From the NCBI GenBank assembly GCA_964538505.1, contig CAZIDY010000055.1, forward strand, positions 1-15,763: a stretch of 15,763 nucleotides of DNA. Reading direction: 5' to 3'. Of the stretch, positions 7,248-14,017 are shown piece by piece. The notes beneath the pieces are model-generated. The model ran no database searches. It had not been told where the DNA came from and saw only the letters and a list, made by a program, of their open reading frames with translations. Position 1 is the first letter of the stretch, and each line of letters starts with the position of its first letter. This DNA is from Zeimonas sp964538505. Lineage in GTDB: Bacteria; Pseudomonadota; Gammaproteobacteria; Burkholderiales; Burkholderiaceae_E. The position numbers and the translations under genes are program-made.

Positions 7248-9091
7248 CGCGTCCTCAGTCGCTCCCTCAGTCCCCGGAAGTGAGCCGCACTCCGTCGTCG
7301 GGGGCGAGGCGCCCCAGGTCGTCAGGAATATGGTCGGCCCGGTGGCCGGTGCTGCTCTTCGTGCTGTTCATTGTCCTCGCGCCGTGGTTCGTCCCCGCGT
7401 TCTACATCACGCTGATGAACTACATCGGCATGGCGACGCTCGTCGTGCTGGGTCTCGTGCTGCTCACCGGCATCGCCGGCATCGTCTCCTTCGGCCAGCA
7501 GGCCTTCGTCGGCATCGCCGCGTACACGACGGCGTTGCTCACGACGGCGACGGCGATGTCGCCGTGGCTGGCGCTCCTGGTGTCGCTCGTCGTCGTCGGC
7601 GCCTTCGGCCTGCTGCTCGGTGCGATCACGCTGCGCCTGTCCGGTCATTACCTGTCGATCGCGACGATCGCCTGGGGCATCGCGATCTACTACGCGTTCG
7701 GCAACATCCCCGGGCTCGGGCAGTTCAGTGGCATCGACAACGTGCCGTCGATCGAGTTGCTCGGCTGGACGCTCGACAGCGGTCCGCGCATCTACTACCT
7801 GATCTGGGCGATCGCGATCCTCGCGATCGTCGCCGCGCTGAACCTGCTCGATTCGCGCGCCGGGCGTGCACTGCGCGCGCTGCGTTTCCGTGCGGTGATG
7901 GCCGAGAGCTTCGGCATCGACACGGCGCGCCTGAAGGTGATCGTATTCCTGTACGCGGCGCTGCTCGCCGGCATCTCAGGCTGGCTGCACGCGCATTTCC
8001 TGCGTTTCGTCAGTCCGCACACCTTCGCCGTGCACGCCGGCATCGACTACCTGTTCATGGCGGTGATCGGCGGCGCGAGCCAGGTCTGGGGCGCGGTGAT
8101 CGGCGCCTCGGTGCTCACGCTCTTGCGCGAATGGCTGAAGGACATCCTTCCGGCGGCGATCCAGCAGACCGGCAACTACGAGATCGTCGTCTTCGGCGTG
8201 CTGATGCTCCTGCTGCTGCAACGCACGCGCAACGGCATCGCGCCGGCGCTGATGCGATGGATGCCGAAGCGCACGCAGCACGCGCCCTCGCCCGATGCCG
8301 AGCCATTGCCGCGCCGCGAGCAACCGAATCCGGGCGCTCCGCTGCTCGAGGTCGACGGCGTGCGCATCCGCTTCGGCGGACTCATCGCGGTGAACCGGAT
8401 GAGCTTCTCGGTGAAGAGCGGCGAGATCCTCGGCCTGATCGGACCGAACGGCGCCGGCAAGACGACGATGTTCAACCTGATCACCGGCGTGCTCCATCCC
8501 GAGAGCGGACAGATCCGCTTCCAGGGCGAGCGCATCGACACGCTCGGGCAGCGCCGGATCGCGCAACGCGGTCTCGCGCGCACCTTCCAGCACGTGAACC
8601 TCGTGTCGACAATGTCGGTGCTCGAGAACGTCGCGATCGGCGCGCATCTGCGCGGGCGCAGCGGCACGCTCGCCGCGATGGCGCACGTCGAGCGCGTCGA
8701 GGACGAGCGCCTGCTCGCCGAGGCTGCACGGCAGCTGCACCGCGTCGGCCTCGGCGAGTATTTGTTCGAACCGGCGGGAAGCCTGGCGCTCGGCCAACAG
8801 CGCATCGTCGAGATCGCGCGCGCACTTGCCGCCGATCCGATGCTGCTGCTGCTCGACGAACCGGCGGCCGGCCTTCGCTTCGGCGAGAAGCAGGCGCTCG
8901 CCGAGCTGCTGCGCCGGCTGCGCGACGAGCACATCAGCGTGCTGCTCGTCGAGCACGACATGGATTTCGTGATGGGCCTCGTCGACCGGCTGGTCGTGAT
9001 GGATTTCGGCGAGAAGCTCGCCGAAGGCGAACCGCAGGCGATCCAGACGGACGCCGCGGTGCTCGAAGCGTACCTGGGGGGAATCGAGTGA
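7244..9091 (+). CDS. livM-livG: Fused LivM permease - LivG ATP-binding protein
   Basis: One 615-residue polypeptide combines an inner-membrane permease and a cytoplasmic ATPase. Residues 1-30 are a polar Ser/Pro/Arg leader. About 35-328 is LivM, with GLVLLTGIAGIVSFGQQAFVG (70-90), LRLSGHYLSIATIAWG (130-145) and AESFGIDTARLK (220-231). A polar linker (about 329-365) leads to LivG: Walker A GPNGAGKTT (400-408), Q-loop Q449, signature LALGQQR (514-520), Walker B LLLLDEP (534-540) and switch His571. All ATPase motifs look intact. The start is the ATG of an ATGA overlap with livH and the end overlaps livF as GTGA. Such LivM-LivG fusions occur in other proteobacteria, so this is a recognised architecture. 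It forms the importer with LivH, LivF and the upstream binding protein. Confidence 0.93.
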   Translation: MTRPQSLPQSPEVSRTPSSGARRPRSSGIWSARWPVLLFVLFIVLAPWFVPAFYITLMNYIGMATLVVLGLVLLTGIAGIVSFGQQAFVGIAAYTTALLTTATAMSPWLALLVSLVVVGAFGLLLGAITLRLSGHYLSIATIAWGIAIYYAFGNIPGLGQFSGIDNVPSIELLGWTLDSGPRIYYLIWAIAILAIVAALNLLDSRAGRALRALRFRAVMAESFGIDTARLKVIVFLYAALLAGISGWLHAHFLRFVSPHTFAVHAGIDYLFMAVIGGASQVWGAVIGASVLTLLREWLKDILPAAIQQTGNYEIVVFGVLMLLLLQRTRNGIAPALMRWMPKRTQHAPSPDAEPLPRREQPNPGAPLLEVDGVRIRFGGLIAVNRMSFSVKSGEILGLIGPNGAGKTTMFNLITGVLHPESGQIRFQGERIDTLGQRRIAQRGLARTFQHVNLVSTMSVLENVAIGAHLRGRSGTLAAMAHVERVEDERLLAEAARQLHRVGLGEYLFEPAGSLALGQQRIVEIARALAADPMLLLLDEPAAGLRFGEKQALAELLRRLRDEHISVLLVEHDMDFVMGLVDRLVVMDFGEKLAEGEPQAIQTDAAVLEAYLGGIE

Positions 9092-9843
9092 GTTCAGCGC
9101 TTCTCGAAGTCGACGAGCTGAAGGTCTGCTACGGAAAGGTCGAGGCGGTGCACGGCGTCTCGCTGCGCGTCGACGAGGGCTCGATCGTCACCGTCATCGG
9201 CCCGAACGGCGCCGGGAAGTCGACGCTGCTCGGCGCGATCATGGGGCTGCTGCCGTGCACGGGCCGCGTGCGCTACGCGGGCGCCGATCTCGGCACGGTC
9301 GAGGTCGAGTCGCGCGTTGCGCGCGGCATCTGCCTCGTGCCCGAACGTCGCGAGCTCTTCGGCGAGCTGTCGGTGGAGGACAACCTGCGCCTGGGCGCGT
9401 TCCAGCGCGTGCGCAACGGCGAGCGCGGCGCCGACTCCGACTTCGACGAGGTCTACGCCCGCTTCCCGCGCCTGCTCGAACGGCGCACCCAACTGGCCGC
9501 AACGTTGTCGGGCGGCGAGCGGCAGATGCTCGCGCTCGGCCGCGCACTGATGGGCAAGCCGCGGCTGCTGATGCTCGACGAACCGAGCCTGGGGCTCGCA
9601 CCGCGCATCGTGCGCGAGATCATGCACATCGTCGCCGACCTGCGCACGACGGGCGTCTCGATCCTGCTCGTCGAGCAGAATGCACGCGCGGCGCTGCAGG
9701 TCGCCGACCACGGCTACGTGCTCGAGACCGGCGACATCGCGCTCGCCGGCACCTCGGCCGAGCTGAGCGGAAACCCGAAGGTCGTCGAGTCCTACCTGGG
9801 GCTCGCCGGTCGCACGAACGAAAGAAAAGGAGTCACTGCATGA
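9088..9843 (+). CDS. livF: LivF-type branched-chain amino acid ABC transporter ATP-binding protein
   Basis: A 251-residue cytoplasmic ATPase. It shows Walker A GPNGAGKST (38-46), the LivF-specific VPERRELFGELSVEDNL block (84-100), signature LSGGERQ (140-146), Walker B LLMLDEP (160-166), and Gln197 in VEQN where many ABC proteins have the switch His. Gln at this place is normal in LivF. The GTG start overlaps the upstream stop (GTGA) and follows a GGGGGGA ribosome site. It pairs with the LivG domain of the preceding fusion to power the importer. The last codons contain the AAAAGGAG ribosome site of the downstream fused acyl-CoA enzyme, and the stop overlaps its ATG, tying transport and catabolism into one transcript. 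Confidence 0.95.
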   Translation: MSSALLEVDELKVCYGKVEAVHGVSLRVDEGSIVTVIGPNGAGKSTLLGAIMGLLPCTGRVRYAGADLGTVEVESRVARGICLVPERRELFGELSVEDNLRLGAFQRVRNGERGADSDFDEVYARFPRLLERRTQLAATLSGGERQMLALGRALMGKPRLLMLDEPSLGLAPRIVREIMHIVADLRTTGVSILLVEQNARAALQVADHGYVLETGDIALAGTSAELSGNPKVVESYLGLAGRTNERKGVTA

Positions 9844-11855
9844 ACCGCCGCTTCTCGAACCCGCTGCTGGCCGAGCCGACGCGCGCGATGCCGCAGCACG
9901 TCGCGATCATCGGTGCCGGGTCGATCGGCCCCGACATCGGCTACTACCTGAAGAGCGCGCTGCCGGGCCTGAAGCTCACGCTGGTCGACCTCGCGCAGCC
10001 CGCGCTCGATTCCGCGATCGGGCGCTTTCGCGGTTATGCCGACAAGGCAGTCGCACGCAGGAAGATGAAGCCGCAGCAGGCCGAGCAGGTGCTGCAGAAC
10101 GTGCACGGCACCACCGACTACGACGCGCTCGCCGGATGCGACTGGGTGCTCGAGGCCGCCACCGAGAATCTCGAGCTCAAGCGCCGGATCTTCGCCGACG
10201 TGGAGAAGCGCGTCGCGCCGGACGCGATCATCACGTCGAACACGAGCTCGCTGCCGGCCGCGCGCATCTTCGCGCAGCTACGACATCCGCAACGTGCGAC
10301 CGTCACGCACTTCTTCGCGCCCGCCTGGCGCAACCCGGCCGTCGAGGTGATCGACTGGGAGCGCGCCGACCCGCAGCTCGTCGAGCACCTGCGCCGCTTC
10401 TTCTGCGAAACCGGAAAGCTGCCGCTGGTCACCTCCGATGCGCCCTGCTTCATGCTCGATCGCATCTTCGACAACTGGTGCAACGAGTCGGCGCTGCTGC
10501 TCGACCGCGCGAAGGCTGCGCAGATCGACACGGTGGCCGGGCAGTTCGTGCACGCGGGCCCGTTCTTCGTGCTGAACCTGGCGAACGGCAACCCGATCAT
10601 CGTCGAGACCAACACGCTGCAGGCCGACGAGGAAGGCGAGCACTATCGCCCGGCGTCGATCTTCGAATCGGTCGACCGCTGGAAGACCATTGCGCCCGGG
10701 AAGTCGGTCGACGTCGACGAGCAGACCGCGGCCGACGTGCGCGACCGGCTGCTCGGCGTGCTGTTCTCGCAGTCGGTCGACATTCTCGATCGCCGGATCG
10801 GCGAGCCCGCCGATCTCGATCTCGGCTGCCGGATCGCGCTCGGATTTCGCGACGGCCCGCTCGCGCTGATGCGCGATCTCGGCGAAGCCGAAGCTGCACG
10901 CGTGCTCAAGCGTTTCGTCGACGAGCGCCCCGGAATGCCGCAGGCAACGCGCGCGCTCGGCGACTACCAGCGATTCGAGCGCCACGTGCTCGTCGACGAC
11001 GTGGGCGACGTGAAAGTGATCACGCTGCGCCGTCCGGAAGCGCTGAACGCGCTGCACGACGAGATGACCGACGAGATCCTCGAGGTGATCCGCCGCCACG
11101 AGGACGACCCGGCGGTCGCCGGCTTCGTGCTCGTCGGCTACGGCACGCGCGCATTCTGCGCCGGCGCCGACATCGGACGCTTTCCGACGATGCTCGGCGA
11201 CGCGCAGGCGTCCGCGCAATACGCGCGCGACTGCTCGCGGCTGCTCGTACATCTCGATGCGATGCGCAAGCCCGTCGTCGCCGCGTTGAACGGCATGGCG
11301 CTCGGCGGCGGCTTCGAGCTCGCGATGCGCTGCCATTCGCTGGTCGCCGTGCGCGAGGCGTCGATGCAGCTGCCCGAGGTCACGCTCGGCATCGTCCCCG
11401 GCATCGGCGCGATGGTCGTGCCGTATCGACGCTGGCCGGCAGCGGCGCAGGTCTTCCACGCGATGCTGCGCCAGGGCGAGAAGCTCGGTGCGGAGCGAGC
11501 GCATGAGTTGGGGATCGTCGACGGGCTCGCCGACGACTATCGCGCGCTGATCGCGCTCGCGGTCGATCGCGTACACGCGCTATCGGGCAGCGTGCCGCGG
11601 ATTGCCGATGCGCCGGTCGACGTGCCCGGCTTCGACGAGCGCGTCGAGCGCGCCGCGAACGGCATGACGCTGAGCGCGACGACGATCGGGATCATCGAGA
11701 AAGCGGTGCGCGATGCGGCCGCGGCGCCGACGCTCGCGCAGGCGCTCGAGGTGGGTTACGCGTCCTTTGGTGCGAGCGCGTGCACAGCGGCGGCGCAGGA
11801 GGGGATTGCGGCGTTCGGCGAGCGGCGCAGCCCTGATTTCGGGCGAACGGGGTGA
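9840..11855 (+). CDS. Bifunctional 3-hydroxyacyl-CoA dehydrogenase / enoyl-CoA hydratase, dehydrogenase domain first
   Basis: A 671-residue fusion. The N-terminal half is a 3-hydroxyacyl-CoA dehydrogenase: GAGSIG loop (25-30), Asp50 for NAD, VLEAATENLELKRRIF (103-118), SNTSSLPA (133-140), and His157 with Glu169 as the probable catalytic dyad. The Asn of the usual FxxNR motif is Asp207 here (MLDRIF). The C-terminal half (about 382-671) is a crotonase: oxyanion-hole segments RAFCAGADIGRF (437-448) and NGMALGGGFELAMRC (484-498), with Glu493 and Glu513 (LPEVTLGIVPGIG) spaced exactly as the two catalytic Glu of rat crotonase. It would hydrate enoyl-CoA and oxidise the 3-hydroxyacyl-CoA product. 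The order is the reverse of FadB; dehydrogenase-first proteins (FadN-like and archaeal types) are known. The ATG overlaps the livF stop and has AAAAGGAG 7 bases upstream. Confidence 0.92.
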   Translation: MNRRFSNPLLAEPTRAMPQHVAIIGAGSIGPDIGYYLKSALPGLKLTLVDLAQPALDSAIGRFRGYADKAVARRKMKPQQAEQVLQNVHGTTDYDALAGCDWVLEAATENLELKRRIFADVEKRVAPDAIITSNTSSLPAARIFAQLRHPQRATVTHFFAPAWRNPAVEVIDWERADPQLVEHLRRFFCETGKLPLVTSDAPCFMLDRIFDNWCNESALLLDRAKAAQIDTVAGQFVHAGPFFVLNLANGNPIIVETNTLQADEEGEHYRPASIFESVDRWKTIAPGKSVDVDEQTAADVRDRLLGVLFSQSVDILDRRIGEPADLDLGCRIALGFRDGPLALMRDLGEAEAARVLKRFVDERPGMPQATRALGDYQRFERHVLVDDVGDVKVITLRRPEALNALHDEMTDEILEVIRRHEDDPAVAGFVLVGYGTRAFCAGADIGRFPTMLGDAQASAQYARDCSRLLVHLDAMRKPVVAALNGMALGGGFELAMRCHSLVAVREASMQLPEVTLGIVPGIGAMVVPYRRWPAAAQVFHAMLRQGEKLGAERAHELGIVDGLADDYRALIALAVDRVHALSGSVPRIADAPVDVPGFDERVERAANGMTLSATTIGIIEKAVRDAAAAPTLAQALEVGYASFGASACTAAAQEGIAAFGERRSPDFGRTG

Positions 11856-11887
11856 GGTGGCGCGAACGGAGCGGCGACACCGCAACA

Positions 11888-11904
11888 CGGCAACAACCTT
11901 GCCG
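11888..11904 (+). promoter_or_regulatory. Small hairpin next to the ribosome site of the Bug receptor gene
   Basis: CGGCAA (11888-11893) and TTGCCG (11899-11904) form a perfect 6-bp stem with a 5-base loop. It ends directly before GGAGAGG (11905-11911), the ribosome site of the gene starting at 11918. It may influence initiation, or be a chance structure in GC-rich DNA. No T-run follows, so it is not a standard terminator. Confidence 0.3.
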
Positions 11905-11917
11905 GGAGAGGATCACG

Positions 11918-12892
11918 ATGAGATCGATCTTTGGGCTCACGCTCGCGCTGGCCGCGGCACTCGTCCCCATGCAGGGGGCCGGCGCAGCGCCTTATCCAAC
12001 ACAGACGGTGCGCATCTTCGTTCCGTTCGGTCCGGGGGGCGGCACCGATACCGCAGCACGGATCCTTGCCGAGCGACTCACGCCCGTTCTCGGACAGAAC
12101 GTCGTCGTCGAGAACAAGCCCGGTGGAAACTCGGTAATTGCAAGCGAGCAGGTTGCCAACGCGAAACCCGACGGACACTCGCTGCTGCTGACCACGGACA
12201 TCCACGCAATCAACGCCGCGTACGGCCAATCGCTGCCGTACGACTCGTGGAAGGATTTCAGCTTCATCGCGCAACTCACGACCTCGCCATTGATGCTCGT
12301 TGCGCATCCTTCACTCGGCGCGCAATCGGTTCCCGAGCTCGTCGAGCTGGCGAAGCGCCGCCCCGGCGAACTGAGCTTCGCATCGCTCGGCAACAGCAGC
12401 CCGCACTATCTCGGCTTCGAATGGTTCAAGCGCATGGCGGACATCGACGTGCTCGACGTGCCCTACAAGGGGGGCGGCCAGGCACTCGCCGACAACCTCG
12501 CCGGACAGATCAACCTGTCTCTGATCGTTGCCGGCAACGGCATCCGTCACGCGCAGGCGGGCAAGCTCGTTGCGCTCGCCGTCACGAGCCCGAAACGCGC
12601 ACCGGTTGCACCCGACGTGCCGACGATCGCCGAGAGCGGATACCCGGAATTCGAGCTCGTCAACTGGTACGCGATCCTCGCGCCTGCGAACACGCCGCGC
12701 GAGATCGTCGAGCGGCTGAACCACGAAATTGAAAAGGTATTGAAGGAGCCCGAGGTCATCGAGCGGCTGGCGCGGGCCGGACTGGAGCCGACGACCGGCA
12801 GCCCGGAGGAACTGGAGCAGTTGGTGCGCCGGGACATCGAAAAATACAAGCGGATCATTGCGCTGATCGGCGCGCCCGCCCCGGGACGCTGA
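11918..12892 (+). CDS. Bug/TctC-family periplasmic tripartite tricarboxylate receptor
   Basis: A 324-residue secreted protein with signal peptide 1-23 (LTLALAAALVP core, probable cleavage after AGA). The mature part begins APYPTQTVRIFVPFGPGGGTDTAAR, the strand and glycine loop typical of Bug receptors. It is followed by GQNVVVENKPGGNSVIA (about 63-79) and, further on, VPYKGGGQALADNLAGQINL, another family hallmark. Bug proteins trap carboxylates or amides between two lobes and usually deliver them to a TctAB-type permease; no TctA or TctB gene is in view, which is common for this expanded family. The ATG at 11918 is chosen over an upstream in-frame start because GGGAGAGG lies just before it and the signal peptide begins there. 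It lies 62 bp after the fused acyl-CoA enzyme and may share its transcript. Some members act as sensors rather than transport components. Confidence 0.93.
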   Translation: MRSIFGLTLALAAALVPMQGAGAAPYPTQTVRIFVPFGPGGGTDTAARILAERLTPVLGQNVVVENKPGGNSVIASEQVANAKPDGHSLLLTTDIHAINAAYGQSLPYDSWKDFSFIAQLTTSPLMLVAHPSLGAQSVPELVELAKRRPGELSFASLGNSSPHYLGFEWFKRMADIDVLDVPYKGGGQALADNLAGQINLSLIVAGNGIRHAQAGKLVALAVTSPKRAPVAPDVPTIAESGYPEFELVNWYAILAPANTPREIVERLNHEIEKVLKEPEVIERLARAGLEPTTGSPEELEQLVRRDIEKYKRIIALIGAPAPGR

Positions 12893-12932
12893 AGTGGCAC
12901 TCGTTCGCGCACGTTTCGGACCATTTTTTGAA

Positions 12933-12972
12933 GCGTTTCCGCCCGTGGAATCGATTCCACGAGCGGAAACGC
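12933..12972. promoter_or_regulatory. 40-bp near-perfect palindrome between convergent genes
   Basis: A 16-bp perfect palindrome GTGGAATCGATTCCAC (12945-12960) is flanked, after 2 unpaired bases on each side, by the perfect 10-bp inverted arms GCGTTTCCGC (12933-12942) and GCGGAAACGC (12963-12972). It lies between the + strand Bug receptor gene and the - strand oxidoreductase gene, both of which end towards it, so it could act as a bidirectional transcription stop. Neither side has a good T-run in the right place. The zero-length loop and the centre, which resembles LacI-family operators, make a protein-binding site an alternative. Confidence 0.7.
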
Positions 12973-13004
12973 AACAAATTGAAGTCCCAAACGTGTGCTT
13001 GTGG

Positions 13005-13040
13005 CGGCCCGAGCGCTTGCTGCGGCCCGGGCGCTTGCTG
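13005..13040. repeat. 18-bp tandem direct repeat, two copies
   Basis: Unit CGGCCCGAGCGCTTGCTG (13005-13022) is followed at once by CGGCCCGGGCGCTTGCTG (13023-13040), one mismatch in 18. It sits just beyond the stop codon of the minus-strand oxidoreductase gene. It appears to be a recent local duplication; no function can be assigned. Confidence 0.85.
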
Positions 13041-13043
13041 CGC

Positions 13044-13991
13044 TCAACCCTCCCAGCGCAACACCGCGCGCCCACGATGACCGGGCGAGCCCAGCCAGTC
13101 GAGCGCCTTGCCTGCATCAGCAAACGCAAACGCCCGCCGCTCCACGCGCAGCGTCCCATCGGCAATCCGCTCGAGCAGACGGGGCGCCGCCGCACGCCCG
13201 GCCGACTCGCGCCGAATCATGTTCAGCGGCAGCAACGACACGTCACGCTGGATGAACTCCGTCAGGTCGAGCACCAGCCTCGATCCGCCCAGGTAGCCGA
13301 CGAGCACCGCGCGCCCGCCACCCACCACGGCGGGCAGCAACGCCTGCAGCGTCGCACCGCCCACGGTATCGATCAGCACATCGGCGTGCAGCCCTTGCGG
13401 CGCACGCGGATCCTCGCGATCGACGACAACCGCCTCGACGACGCCGTCGTCGAGATGCACGAGACGCTCGCGACTGCCCACGACACCGATCACCTGCGCC
13501 CCCGCCTGCCGCGCAAGCTGGCACACGATGCTGCCCACTGCACCGGTAGCGCCAGTCACGAGCACGCGCTCGCCGGCGCGCAACACGGCGACCTCGTGCA
13601 GCGCCACCCACGCCGACGTGCACGGGGAGAAGAAGGTCGCTCCCGCGTCGAAGGGCACCTCATCGGGCAGTACGCCGAGGATCGCGTCGGGCACCAGGCA
13701 GCGTTCGCGCCAGCTGCCGTCGCCGCGCGTGCCGAGCCCGCCGCCGCGAAACCACACACGCGTGCCGGCGGCAAGACGAGCGCTGCGCTCCACCACGCCG
13801 CTACCCTCGACACCCGGCACGTACGGCAGCGCCGGCGGATGCAGGAACTCGCCGCGCCAGATCGTGCGGTCGAGATGACCGACGCTGGCTGCCTCGACGC
13901 GAACGAGGCTGTGTCCATCGGCTTCGCGCGGCTCGGGCAGCGTCTCGAGCACCGGCGGCTCACCCCAACCGTGCACCCGCACCGCCTTCAT
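13044..13991 (-). CDS. Quinone oxidoreductase-like medium-chain dehydrogenase/reductase
   Basis: A 315-residue protein of the MDR superfamily. The N-terminal GroES-like domain begins MKAVRVHGWGEPPVLETLPEP and contains ASVGHLDRTIWRGEF (about 35-49) and YVPGVEGSGVVE. The Rossmann domain carries VLVTGATGAVGSIVCQLARQAGA (about 143-165), with the nucleotide-binding loop GATGAVGS at 147-154. The Cys-rich structural zinc lobe of alcohol dehydrogenases is absent, as in the zinc-free quinone oxidoreductase/enoyl reductase branch. Members usually reduce quinones or alpha,beta-unsaturated carbonyls with NADPH; the substrate here is unknown. The start is set by GGAGGAG (complement of 13998-14004) 6 bases before the ATG. 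It is convergent with the Bug receptor gene and divergent, by 26 bp, from the second livH gene. Confidence 0.9.
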   Translation of the reverse strand: MKAVRVHGWGEPPVLETLPEPREADGHSLVRVEAASVGHLDRTIWRGEFLHPPALPYVPGVEGSGVVERSARLAAGTRVWFRGGGLGTRGDGSWRERCLVPDAILGVLPDEVPFDAGATFFSPCTSAWVALHEVAVLRAGERVLVTGATGAVGSIVCQLARQAGAQVIGVVGSRERLVHLDDGVVEAVVVDREDPRAPQGLHADVLIDTVGGATLQALLPAVVGGGRAVLVGYLGGSRLVLDLTEFIQRDVSLLPLNMIRRESAGRAAAPRLLERIADGTLRVERRAFAFADAGKALDWLGSPGHRGRAVLRWEG

Positions 13992-13997
13992 CCCATG

Positions 13998-14004
13998 CTC
14001 CTCC
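13998..14004 (-). promoter_or_regulatory. Strong ribosome binding site of the MDR gene
   Basis: On the minus strand this reads GGAGGAG, 6 bases before the ATG at 13991-13989. Another ATG at 13996-13994 is only one base away and in a different frame, so this site fixes the start at 13991. It occupies the centre of the 26-bp divergent gap, leaving no room there for promoters. Confidence 0.7.
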
Positions 14005-14017
14005 GGATCCACGCTGC

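Noticed and set aside
10278..11576. Long antisense open frame (about 430 codons) opposite the HAD/enoyl-CoA hydratase fusion
   Set aside because: It is His/Arg/Asp-rich with no family motif and lies opposite a gene with intact catalytic motifs; such mirror frames are expected in GC-rich coding DNA.
11852..11917. Longer N-terminus for the Bug receptor starting at 11852
   Set aside because: It would place 22 charged residues before an obvious signal peptide and lacks a ribosome site; ATG 11918 has GGGAGAGG just upstream.
12933..12972. Call as a standard rho-independent terminator
   Set aside because: No T-run follows the stem on either strand; the T-rich stretch at about 12923-12929 is on the wrong side for the plus-strand gene and reads as A on the minus strand.
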